NCBI GenBank assembly: GCA_003245675.1
Contig: QKCN01000045.1
Location: forward strand, 1 to 47,602
Source: Bacteriovoracaceae bacterium
GTDB taxonomy: Bacteria > Bdellovibrionota > Bacteriovoracia > Bacteriovoracales > Bacteriovoracaceae
DNA: 47,602 nt
Reading direction: 5' to 3'
Made by a program: the position numbers and the translations under genes. The notes under the pieces are model-generated. The model saw only the letters and a program-made list of their open reading frames with translations. It was not told the DNA's origin and ran no database searches. Below, piece by piece: positions 16,445-23,666 of the stretch; within the stretch, counting starts at the first letter, position 1, and each line of letters begins with the position of its first letter.

Positions 16445-17857
16445 GTGGAAAGTTTGAAAGAATATTACTCTGTCGCTGTTATTGGCTTTTCTGAAGAAGA
16501 AACCTCTGGAATTGAAGAATTAATTCAAGATATTCCATTGCCTGTAGAAGTCGATTATTTGGAAAATAGAACTTCATCATCAGATGCCTTTATTTTGTCT
16601 ATTCCGCAAGAATATGACGTTGTCGTGCTAAACTCAATTGGATATACGACTCCCATTGTTGAAATTGTTAGCCAGCTTAAGCAGCGTTATCCTCTTTCTG
16701 AAATTATTTTGGTGTTATTTGATCAAGCTGTTCCTATGATTATTAATTCGTTTCGTTCGGGTATCCGAGATGTGATTAGTTATCCACTCGATCGTATGGA
16801 ACTTTATGGGGCAATTGATCGTGCTATTTCTTACCGCGCTATTTTTCAGCATTCAGAATCGGTTGGGAAAATTATGGGGATGCTGACTCTTTGGAATAAT
16901 TTTCGTCAATTTAAAAGTCGAGAAGATTTTTACTTCTTTTTGGGGCAAAGTTTGCGTGAAGATTTTATGGCCAATAAAATTGAAATCGTTCACCTTAACA
17001 ATACAACACATGAAATGAATTCGGAGTGGAAATCTCATTTAGATGAACAGATCGTCAATCGTAAAGATGTGCAAGATGCAGTTATTAAATTTGATATTGA
17101 ACATGCCAGTTCTGTGTTGGAAAAATTTCATTGGAGTAAAATGAGCGATGGCATGCTGATGGGATTTCTGTTACATGCTAGTGAAGAAACGAATACTTGG
17201 TGTGTCTTTTCAGGAAGTCTTTTCCCTAAAAATGTTTTTTTGATGGACTATATCCACCATTTTGTAAAAGTTGTGCGCAATTCGTTTTTCCACCATGTGT
17301 CTTTAGAAGAAAAAGATCGTCTTTCCTCTTTGTCCAAAACAGATGATGTTACGGGGCTTTTAAATCAGCGGGCTTTGTTTGGTGATATTGAGCGTCTCGT
17401 TGAAGAGGGGCAGGAAAGGGGAACTAGTTTTTCAATTCTATTTCTCGATATTGATCGCTTTAAAAATGTTAATGATACAATGGGACATCTCATTGGGACA
17501 CGTATTCTTGTTGAACTCTCGACTGTTCTTAAAAAGACAGTGCGTGAAAGCGATTATCTTTATCGCTACGGTGGTGATGAATTTGTTATTATTTTTCCCA
17601 ATGCCAAAGGTGATGATATTTTTCCAGTGGCCAATCGTCTGCTGAATAATGTGCGCAAGCACACATTTCTTAAAGAAACAGATCATGAGTACAAAATGAC
17701 CGTTTCTTTGGGCTTAGCAGAATATCCTTATGATGCTTCAACCAAAGAAGAAATATTAGAGTTGCCCGACAAGATGATGTATGAGGCTAAGAGGGCCGGG
17801 CGTGACCAGTTATGCTATGCACGTGATATTTTAAAAGAAGATAAAGAGAAAGAATGA
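16445..17857 (+). CDS. Diguanylate cyclase with N-terminal pseudo-receiver domain
   Basis: The GGDEF domain (about 300-460) makes cyclic di-GMP from two GTP. The active-site GGDEF is intact at 376-380, and RESD (367-370) five residues before it forms a classic inhibitory I-site, so product feedback is expected. The N-terminal 130 residues fold like a response-regulator receiver (SVAVIGF, YDVVVLNSIG, IILVLF, DVISYPLDRMELYGAI), but the phospho-acceptor Asp position reads Asn in VVVLNSIG; phosphorylation is therefore unlikely. A middle region (about 140-290) has no motif I recognise. GTG 16445 follows AGAGGTGG. The gene overlaps the downstream phosphoesterase by four bases (ATGA). Confidence 0.9.
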   Translation: MESLKEYYSVAVIGFSEEETSGIEELIQDIPLPVEVDYLENRTSSSDAFILSIPQEYDVVVLNSIGYTTPIVEIVSQLKQRYPLSEIILVLFDQAVPMIINSFRSGIRDVISYPLDRMELYGAIDRAISYRAIFQHSESVGKIMGMLTLWNNFRQFKSREDFYFFLGQSLREDFMANKIEIVHLNNTTHEMNSEWKSHLDEQIVNRKDVQDAVIKFDIEHASSVLEKFHWSKMSDGMLMGFLLHASEETNTWCVFSGSLFPKNVFLMDYIHHFVKVVRNSFFHHVSLEEKDRLSSLSKTDDVTGLLNQRALFGDIERLVEEGQERGTSFSILFLDIDRFKNVNDTMGHLIGTRILVELSTVLKKTVRESDYLYRYGGDEFVIIFPNAKGDDIFPVANRLLNNVRKHTFLKETDHEYKMTVSLGLAEYPYDASTKEEILELPDKMMYEAKRAGRDQLCYARDILKEDKEKE

Positions 17858-18951
17858 TTATTGTTGTTTTAGGTGATTTACATCTTGGGAAAGGAAAATT
17901 TCTCAAAAACGGTCAGCTCAATATCTTAGAAGATTTTGATCAAGATGAAGCTTTTGTTGAGTTTGTTAATTACTATTGTTCTGCCAAATTCAAGAATAAA
18001 GAAGTTCATCTCGTTTTAAATGGAGACATTTTAAATCTCCTACAGGTCGATGTTCATGGGGTTTTTACTCATGTTCAGACAGAGGAGTATGTGACAAAAG
18101 CGGTGCAATCTATTTTTGATGGGCATATTCCTTTCTTTGATGCTCTCAAAAAATTTGTGAATACGAGTAAGAAAAAATTGACTTATGTGATTGGCAATCA
18201 TGATTTTGGTATGAATTTTCGAGCGTCTCAGAAGCTCTTTAGTGAAAGAGTTGGTGGAGATGTTTTTTTCACTGATAAGCTGAAAATTTCGAGTGTCCAT
18301 ATTGAACATGGGCATCGCTTTGAACCTCTGAATTCAGTGGCACCACATAAGACTTTTGTTAAGGGACCTGCGGGAAGAAGAATTGTCAATCTTCCTTGGG
18401 CCAGTTTATTTTGCTTGCATCTTTTGCCTGTTTTAAAAAAAGAGCGCCCCTATATTGATAAACTGCGTCCTATTCCGCTCTATTTTAGAAGGGCCATCTT
18501 TTACGATACGCGCGCACTTTTGGTTTTTCTTTGGAAAGTTTTTCTCTACGTTTGGAAGACATTTGGTCCGGCCCATAATCGCTATAATCAAAATTTCAAG
18601 ACTTCCTGGCAGCTTTTGAAAACCATTTCGATTTATCCCGCCTATGATAAGAAGGCTAAAAAGATTACTCGTCATGAAAAAGATGTGGATGTGGTTGTCA
18701 TGGGCCATACTCATATTGCAGAATGGCGGCGCTTCCCCGAAGGAAAGTATTATTTTAATACTGGTACTTGGAACACTATTTCTTCGGTTGATGCAGGAAT
18801 GTACCGTAATATTACCAAGTTGAATTATGTCCTGATTGAGCTGCACGAGAAGACTAAACATGTGACCAACGCTTACCTCAATGTTTGGCAAGGAGAGTGG
18901 CGTCCTTACCGCGAAGAGGTTTCTTTGACTACGACCTCTTTTTTCAAATAA
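17854..18951 (+). CDS. Calcineurin-like metallophosphoesterase
   Basis: Cytoplasmic metal-dependent phosphoesterase. The full motif set is present in order: GDLH (7-10), NGDILN, GNHDF, HGHRF and GHTH, together giving the two-metal site. A helical insertion with hydrophobic stretches (about 175-235, including LVFLWKVFLYVWKTF) interrupts the domain and may bind membrane, as in UDP-diacylglucosamine pyrophosphatase-type and related lipid-linked enzymes. The substrate cannot be named. The start ATG 17854 overlaps the cyclase stop by four bases, so the two are translationally coupled. Confidence 0.9.
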   Translation: MIIVVLGDLHLGKGKFLKNGQLNILEDFDQDEAFVEFVNYYCSAKFKNKEVHLVLNGDILNLLQVDVHGVFTHVQTEEYVTKAVQSIFDGHIPFFDALKKFVNTSKKKLTYVIGNHDFGMNFRASQKLFSERVGGDVFFTDKLKISSVHIEHGHRFEPLNSVAPHKTFVKGPAGRRIVNLPWASLFCLHLLPVLKKERPYIDKLRPIPLYFRRAIFYDTRALLVFLWKVFLYVWKTFGPAHNRYNQNFKTSWQLLKTISIYPAYDKKAKKITRHEKDVDVVVMGHTHIAEWRRFPEGKYYFNTGTWNTISSVDAGMYRNITKLNYVLIELHEKTKHVTNAYLNVWQGEWRPYREEVSLTTTSFFK

Positions 18952-19016
18952 AGCTGTCTAATACGCTATTTGTAGGGTAAGTTGCGCACCTATTTATTAT
19001 TTCCGAAGGAGCACCC

Positions 19017-20873
19017 TTGAAATTTAGCGAATTAGCACTCAAACCGAGCCTTTTAAAGGCCATTGAAGATCTTAATTATCTCTATCCTACAGATATACAA
19101 GAAAAGACAATTTCTCACCTTATTGCAGAAGCAGGAGACCTCGTTGGACAGGCTCAAACTGGTACAGGAAAAACGGCCGCTTTCGTTTTACCGCTTTTGC
19201 ATTCTATGCCTAGTTCTAAAAAAATTAAGGCACTCATCATGACCCCAACTCGAGAACTTGCACAGCAGGTTTTGGGTGAGGTTGAAAAGCTTGCCAAGTA
19301 TGAAAAAACGAGTGCTGTGGCCATCTATGGTGGTTCTTCCTATAGCAAGCAAATGGATGAAATTAAAAGAAATAAGCCTCAAATTATCGTTGGCACACCT
19401 GGGCGAATTCTCGATCTCATAAACAAACAGGTTTTGGATTTTTCCGATTGCGATTATGCCATTTTGGATGAAGCCGATGAAATGTTGAAAATGGGATTTT
19501 TGGAAGATGTTAGCTCTATCTTGGATAATTTACCAGAAACGCGTTCTACTTGGATGTTTTCTGCGACTATGCCCAAGCCTGTTTCTGATCTCATCAAGAA
19601 AAAGTTTAAAACGCCCCATTTTATTAAGGGAGAGGCACAGGGCCTAAGTAATGATGACATCGATCAACAGGTTTATGTCATTGGTCCCAAGCAGCGTTTT
19701 CATGGGCTTTGCCGCTTATTGGATGCTGTGGATGATTTTTATGGACTTATTTTCTGCCAGACGCGCCAGGAAACCATTGATATTGCCGCAAAATTGGTTC
19801 GCAAAGGGTATCGCGCTGATACTATTCATGGGGATCTATCTCAGTATCAAAGAACTAAGGCCATGAGTGGTCTTAAAGAGGGCCGTACGCGCATTATGGT
19901 TTGCACTGATGTGGCGGCTCGAGGTATTGATGTCAGCGAATTAAGTCACGTGATTAACTATTCTTTGCCACAAGAATTAGAATCTTATGTTCATCGTATT
20001 GGACGCACTGGGCGGGCAGGAAAAAAAGGAATTGCAATTTCTTTAATTACTCCTAAAGAGATGCCACGCATTTCTACCTTAGAGCGCTTGACAAGACGAC
20101 CTCTACAAAAATGTCAATTTCCTTCGATTAATGACATCAAGGCAATGCGAGTGAAGAGAGAATTAGAGTCTTTGCAGGGAACGATTGATCGTTTACAGGA
20201 TTTAGGGGATGAATTTAGAGTGGATGAGCTATTTGAACTCTATGAGGGAGAATTGGGCAAACTAAAAAAACAAGATTTATTAAAGCTATATTTTGCTCGT
20301 TATTTGGGGCGTGAGCTTCGCAAATTAAGTGAGGAAGTAGAGTTAGAGCATATTGAATTCAAAGAATCTTCTAGAGAGCAGCGCAGAGATGGCTATCAAC
20401 GTGGTCGCCGTGATGGGCGCAGAGATGGTCGTCGTGATGGGCGCAGAGATGGTCGTCGTGATGGACGCAGAGACGGTGCTCGCGAAGGTCGCGATAGTGA
20501 GCGTGAAGGAAGTCGTGAGGGAAATAGAGAAGGAAGGCGTTCAGCTTCTGGCCCAAGGCGTGAGAGACGTCCTGATTCGGAACCAAGGCGCGAGAGACGT
20601 CCTGCTTCAGAGCAAAGAAGCGAAAGACGTCCTGCTTCAGAGCAAAGAAGCGAAAGACGTCCTGCTTCAGAGCAAAGAAGCGAAAGACGTCCTGCTTCAG
20701 AACAAAGACGTGAAAGACGTCCCGATTCAGAGCAAAGACGTGAAAGACGTCCTGCTTCTGGGCAAAAATCAGAGCGTCGTCCTTCAGGGGCAAGACAAGA
20801 TCGCCCCAAAATGGAGCGCAATAAGAGAAGTGGAAGTGTACGTTCTTCTAAGGGACGAGCAACTCAAGAATAA
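19017..20873 (+). CDS. DEAD-box ATP-dependent RNA helicase with repetitive Arg-rich tail
   Basis: Unwinds structured RNA using ATP, typically in ribosome assembly and cold adaptation (CsdA/DeaD-like). Motifs in order: Q motif (PTDIQ, 24-28), AQTGTGKT (46-53), PTRELAQQ, TPGRILDL, DEAD (151-154), SAT (182-184), LIFCQTR, TDVAARGIDV and HRIGRTGRAG. The core ends near residue 370; a helical extension runs to about 450. The last about 170 residues are almost entirely Arg, Gly, Asp, Glu, Ser and Pro in tandem repeats (RRDG tetrapeptides, then RRPASEQRSE-type decapeptides), probably a disordered RNA-binding tail. TTG 19017 has AAGGAG five bases upstream. An orphan methyltransferase gene follows 24 bases later. 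Confidence 0.94.
   Translation: MKFSELALKPSLLKAIEDLNYLYPTDIQEKTISHLIAEAGDLVGQAQTGTGKTAAFVLPLLHSMPSSKKIKALIMTPTRELAQQVLGEVEKLAKYEKTSAVAIYGGSSYSKQMDEIKRNKPQIIVGTPGRILDLINKQVLDFSDCDYAILDEADEMLKMGFLEDVSSILDNLPETRSTWMFSATMPKPVSDLIKKKFKTPHFIKGEAQGLSNDDIDQQVYVIGPKQRFHGLCRLLDAVDDFYGLIFCQTRQETIDIAAKLVRKGYRADTIHGDLSQYQRTKAMSGLKEGRTRIMVCTDVAARGIDVSELSHVINYSLPQELESYVHRIGRTGRAGKKGIAISLITPKEMPRISTLERLTRRPLQKCQFPSINDIKAMRVKRELESLQGTIDRLQDLGDEFRVDELFELYEGELGKLKKQDLLKLYFARYLGRELRKLSEEVELEHIEFKESSREQRRDGYQRGRRDGRRDGRRDGRRDGRRDGRRDGAREGRDSEREGSREGNREGRRSASGPRRERRPDSEPRRERRPASEQRSERRPASEQRSERRPASEQRSERRPASEQRRERRPDSEQRRERRPASGQKSERRPSGARQDRPKMERNKRSGSVRSSKGRATQE
20406..20477 (+). repeat. Six tandem 12-base units encoding RRDG
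   Basis: Six contiguous 12-base units each encode Arg-Arg-Asp-Gly. Alternating codon choice (CGTCGTGATGGG then CGCAGAGATGGT) creates a 24-base higher-order repeat, a sign of recent duplication. All unit lengths are multiples of three, so copy change keeps the frame. Confidence 0.93.
20551..20790 (+). repeat. Tandem 30-base repeat encoding RRPASEQ-type decapeptides
   Basis: Seven 30-base units fill 20551-20760, followed by a diverged eighth. The units at 20611, 20641 and 20671 are identical at every base; flanking units differ at a few positions (for example GATTCA for GCTTCA). The perfect copies indicate recent expansion and a length-variable helicase tail. Confidence 0.94.
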
Positions 20874-20897
20874 GTAAATTAGGTAAGGGGGAGAGCC

Positions 20898-21656
20898 TTG
20901 CAAGAATTTAAACAAGCTGGACATCATCATATTCAGGGGGATTCGACTCAAAAAATCTCTTTTGAGCGAGTGATGGGAAATGATCAAGCGAAGCTTATTC
21001 TGGCCGATCCTCCTTACTGCCTACTGACTCGGCGAAGAAAAAAGGGTGATTTGCGAGACCCTCGTCGTGCTAAAATTGAGCACGAAGCGGTTACTCGTTT
21101 TGAAAATATCAAAGAATATCGCCATTTTACACACAAATGGATGGAAGCAGCATCATCCTATCTTGAGGACGATGGCATTTTTTGTATTTGGACTAACCTT
21201 TTGGGCAAAGAGCCTATTGCTCAGGTTGCCGAAGAGCTTGGCTTTAAATATTTTTGGGGAGAGTTTATTTGGGTGAAACTTTCCTCGGAAAAACAAACAA
21301 ATGAAAAGCTTGGCCGTATTTATGAAGTGGCCATGGTCTTTTCTAAAAAAGCTCCGCCAGTGCAAGATCTCAATTCCGCTCCTGATGCTTGGTCACTAGT
21401 TAGTTCCTATGATGACTTTAAAAAGGGTGATGATTGGGGCTCACATCCTAATCATAAATCTTTTAATGTGATTGAACCTTTACTGCGTCGTTTTTCTAAA
21501 GTTGGCGAGATCGTGCTCGATCCTTTTACGGGGTCGGGATCGACGCCAGAGGCTTGTATTCGCATGAAGCGTATTATTCGTGGTATTGAGCTGCGCGATG
21601 AGTGGGCGAATATGAGTCAGAAGCGCATGGCCGCAGAATTGAGAAAAACTACTTAA
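20898..21656 (+). CDS. Orphan DNA (N4/N6) methyltransferase, beta-class order
   Basis: S-adenosylmethionine-dependent DNA methylase acting on exocyclic amino groups of adenine or cytosine. The catalytic motif DPPY lies at 37-40 and the cofactor motif DPFTGSGST at 208-216, with about 165 residues between; catalysis before cofactor binding is the beta-class order. The in-between segment must hold target recognition, but the site cannot be read. No restriction endonuclease gene is adjacent, so this looks like a solitary methylase with regulatory or repair-related role. TTG 20898 follows GGGGGAGAG. Its 3' end overlaps the convergent GH1 gene by 8 bases. Confidence 0.9.
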   Translation: MQEFKQAGHHHIQGDSTQKISFERVMGNDQAKLILADPPYCLLTRRRKKGDLRDPRRAKIEHEAVTRFENIKEYRHFTHKWMEAASSYLEDDGIFCIWTNLLGKEPIAQVAEELGFKYFWGEFIWVKLSSEKQTNEKLGRIYEVAMVFSKKAPPVQDLNSAPDAWSLVSSYDDFKKGDDWGSHPNHKSFNVIEPLLRRFSKVGEIVLDPFTGSGSTPEACIRMKRIIRGIELRDEWANMSQKRMAAELRKTT

Positions 21657-23103
21657 TCCGCCAATCCAGTCCTTTTACGGGAATAAACATTGGTTCATCT
21701 AAAGCGTCTTTGCCATTTCGTGAGCGACAGAAGGGGCGATCTTCTCCTTTGTGACTTTGTAAGTCTTTCCAGGCTTGTTCGAGATCTTCTGAACTAAAAC
21801 CTTTCTCTTTAATGATTTTCTGATAAAGATAGAAAGAAGGGCGTGGGGTTCTTTTTAAGTCATTATCACGATCGACAGATAGAAGTCCAAATTTGGGACA
21901 ATATCCATCGGCCCATTCCCAATTATCTGAGAGCGTCCAGAAAATATAGCCGCGAATATCTATACCCTGCTCTTGGGCCATTTTGAGTGCCTTGAGATGT
22001 TCTAAAAGATAGGCTGGGCGATACCAGTCTGTAGTATCGGCAATGCCATTTTCCGTGATGATAAAAGGAATTGTGTTTGATTCTTTTTTATTCTTTCGTT
22101 TTTTGTTTTTCGTGTTGTATCGCTCATTTAGGCGAGTGAGAACTTCTAAGAAGCCAGAGGGTGCAATTGCACGTCCTGATTCACTATACTCTTGTTGGAG
22201 ACTAATATGAACGCCCAAACCCTTAATTAATTCTGCTCCATAATAGTTAATGCCTAGGTAATCCAATTCATTAATGATCATATCTGGGAAAAGGTAATTA
22301 AAGCGTTTATAGGATATTTGGGCCGATATTTTGGCCACAAGGTTTTCCCCTTGATAGTGGGCCGCATTGTGAGCAATCCCAATTTGGATTTGGGGGTATT
22401 TGCTTTTGACATACTTATAAATTGCTTTATGTGCCTGTGCCATATTGAGAAGGCATTTCGAAAATCGTCCTTTTATGGGGCCCAAATCAAGAAGACCTGA
22501 AGGACGAGGTTTGGTTGTTGTTGGCCAAAAGTTGTCCATCTGGGTCAGTAAAATGTAGAGTTGAGCTTCATTAAAAGTGATGAGATAGTCAATTTTATCG
22601 GCATATTGATCCACCACTTTTTTACTAAATTCTACGAACTGGTTAATCATCTGAGGATTGGTCCAGCTTTGAGCATTGAGGGTCCACTTGGGTTCGGAGT
22701 GGTGGAAGAGCGTAAGCATGACTTTCATATTGCGAGATTTGATCATATCAAGAATTTGTCCATAGCGCTTAAGTGCTGCCTGATCATATGCTCCTTCTTG
22801 AGGAGAGATGCGCTGCCAATCGACTCCTAGGCGATAAACTTGAACTCCTAATTCTTTTGCCCAGTCGATTTCTATTTCTGGTTGAGTCCAAAAGCGAAGG
22901 CGCTGTTCGGGAATTGCTTGATTATGGAATGCTTTAACGCCTCCCTCTTTGGCAAAATCTAGCCAAATATCATCGAGCTGGTCTTCGGCATGGCCAGGCG
23001 CTGTGGCAATGCCAAAGAAAAAGTCAGGGGGAAAGCTTATAGTATTTGCAAAACTCATATTATATAAAAGGGCAAATAGGATAATTGCGCTTGATAATTT
23101 CAC
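21649..23103 (-). CDS. Secreted GH1-family protein resembling plant SFR2 (galactolipid galactosyltransferase)
   Basis: Glycoside hydrolase family 1 barrel with the acid/base Glu179 in TFNEAQ and the nucleophile Glu351 in ITENG (484-residue numbering). Several segments read like Arabidopsis SFR2 rather than ordinary beta-glucosidases: FFFGIATAPGHAEDQLDD at the N-terminus, PEQRLRFW, LGVDWQRI, MLTLFHHSEPKW, EYSESGR, GYIFWTLSDNWEWADGY, and a C-terminal extension with DRPFCR and DWR. SFR2 moves galactose between galactolipids at the chloroplast envelope. GTG at 23103 is chosen because TGAGG sits 5 bases upstream and the product then begins with a clean signal peptide (cleavage near SFANT); an ATG at 23127 has no SD. 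So it acts in the periplasm or outside, possibly on glycolipids. Usual NEP reads NEA here. Confidence 0.9.
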   Translation of the reverse strand: MKLSSAIILFALLYNMSFANTISFPPDFFFGIATAPGHAEDQLDDIWLDFAKEGGVKAFHNQAIPEQRLRFWTQPEIEIDWAKELGVQVYRLGVDWQRISPQEGAYDQAALKRYGQILDMIKSRNMKVMLTLFHHSEPKWTLNAQSWTNPQMINQFVEFSKKVVDQYADKIDYLITFNEAQLYILLTQMDNFWPTTTKPRPSGLLDLGPIKGRFSKCLLNMAQAHKAIYKYVKSKYPQIQIGIAHNAAHYQGENLVAKISAQISYKRFNYLFPDMIINELDYLGINYYGAELIKGLGVHISLQQEYSESGRAIAPSGFLEVLTRLNERYNTKNKKRKNKKESNTIPFIITENGIADTTDWYRPAYLLEHLKALKMAQEQGIDIRGYIFWTLSDNWEWADGYCPKFGLLSVDRDNDLKRTPRPSFYLYQKIIKEKGFSSEDLEQAWKDLQSHKGEDRPFCRSRNGKDALDEPMFIPVKGLDWRIK

Positions 23104-23175
23104 TGGAACCTCATTATTTTTAGTCATTGGACTTTTAGCACAATGAGACAGTGAAAATAGGCTCTTTGTAAATTA

Positions 23176-23200
23176 TTCAAGGGGACAAAGCCCCCTTGAA
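23176..23200 (-). terminator. Hairpin terminator after the nadE - H1-like operon
   Basis: TTCAAGGGG (23176-23184) and CCCCTTGAA (23192-23200) form a 9-bp stem with a 7-base loop, 10 bases beyond the stop of the minus-strand H1-like gene. On the minus strand it is followed by the modest T-rich TAATTT, so termination may be partial; on the plus strand a loose T-rich run follows. Confidence 0.65.
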
Positions 23201-23210
23201 CTTGTTGTTT

Positions 23211-23648
23211 TTATTTCTTTTTGGCGACAGCTTTTTTGCTGGCTTTCTTTTTGACAGGGCCTTTGGGGGCAACTGCTTTTTTGACAGTTTTTTTGGTAGT
23301 TTTCTTCTTAGAGACTTTTTTCTTAGACGCTTTTTTGCTTCCCAGTAAGGACTCTACTTTTTCTTGAACTTTTTTAATTTCGCTTTGTTGTTTTTTAATG
23401 AAATCCTGAGCTTTTTCTAATTCTTGGGGAAGTTTCTCTTGTAAAACCTTTTCAATTTTTTTGAGTTCGTCTATCGCTGTTGCTTTGATATCGCAGAGGT
23501 CTTTTCCTAAGGTTTTTTTTAGCTCCTTATTGACCCCTTCCATATTCTTAGAGATGACCTTTTGGAGTTTATTGATGTGATCATTCTTTTCCACATGCTC
23601 TTGCACAGTCTCTTTTACCAATTTGATGTAGTCGCTGAGTTTAGGCAT
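23211..23648 (-). CDS. Histone H1-like Lys/Ala-rich protein with coiled-coil N-terminus
   Basis: The 145-residue protein has two parts. Residues 1-100 are a charged helical coiled coil (KLVKETVQEHVEKNDHINKL onward) of the phasin or structural type. Residues 101-145 are almost only Lys, Ala, Thr and Val in KKxxKK blocks, as in eukaryotic H1 tails and bacterial Hc1/AlgP-like proteins, implying nonspecific DNA or polyanion binding. No signal peptide. It begins 18 bases after nadE with GGAGCC as SD and is probably co-transcribed with it. The function in nucleoid packing is an inference from composition. Confidence 0.82.
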   Translation of the reverse strand: MPKLSDYIKLVKETVQEHVEKNDHINKLQKVISKNMEGVNKELKKTLGKDLCDIKATAIDELKKIEKVLQEKLPQELEKAQDFIKKQQSEIKKVQEKVESLLGSKKASKKKVSKKKTTKKTVKKAVAPKGPVKKKASKKAVAKKK

Positions 23649-23666
23649 AAAGGCTCCTTTGTATAT

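Noticed and set aside
20406-20790. CRISPR-like array
   Set aside because: Repeats are directly adjacent with no unique spacers and lie inside the helicase coding frame.
20371-20877. Long reading frames on both strands across the helicase repeats
   Set aside because: Repeats with unit length divisible by three keep every frame open; products are repetitive and have no start signals.
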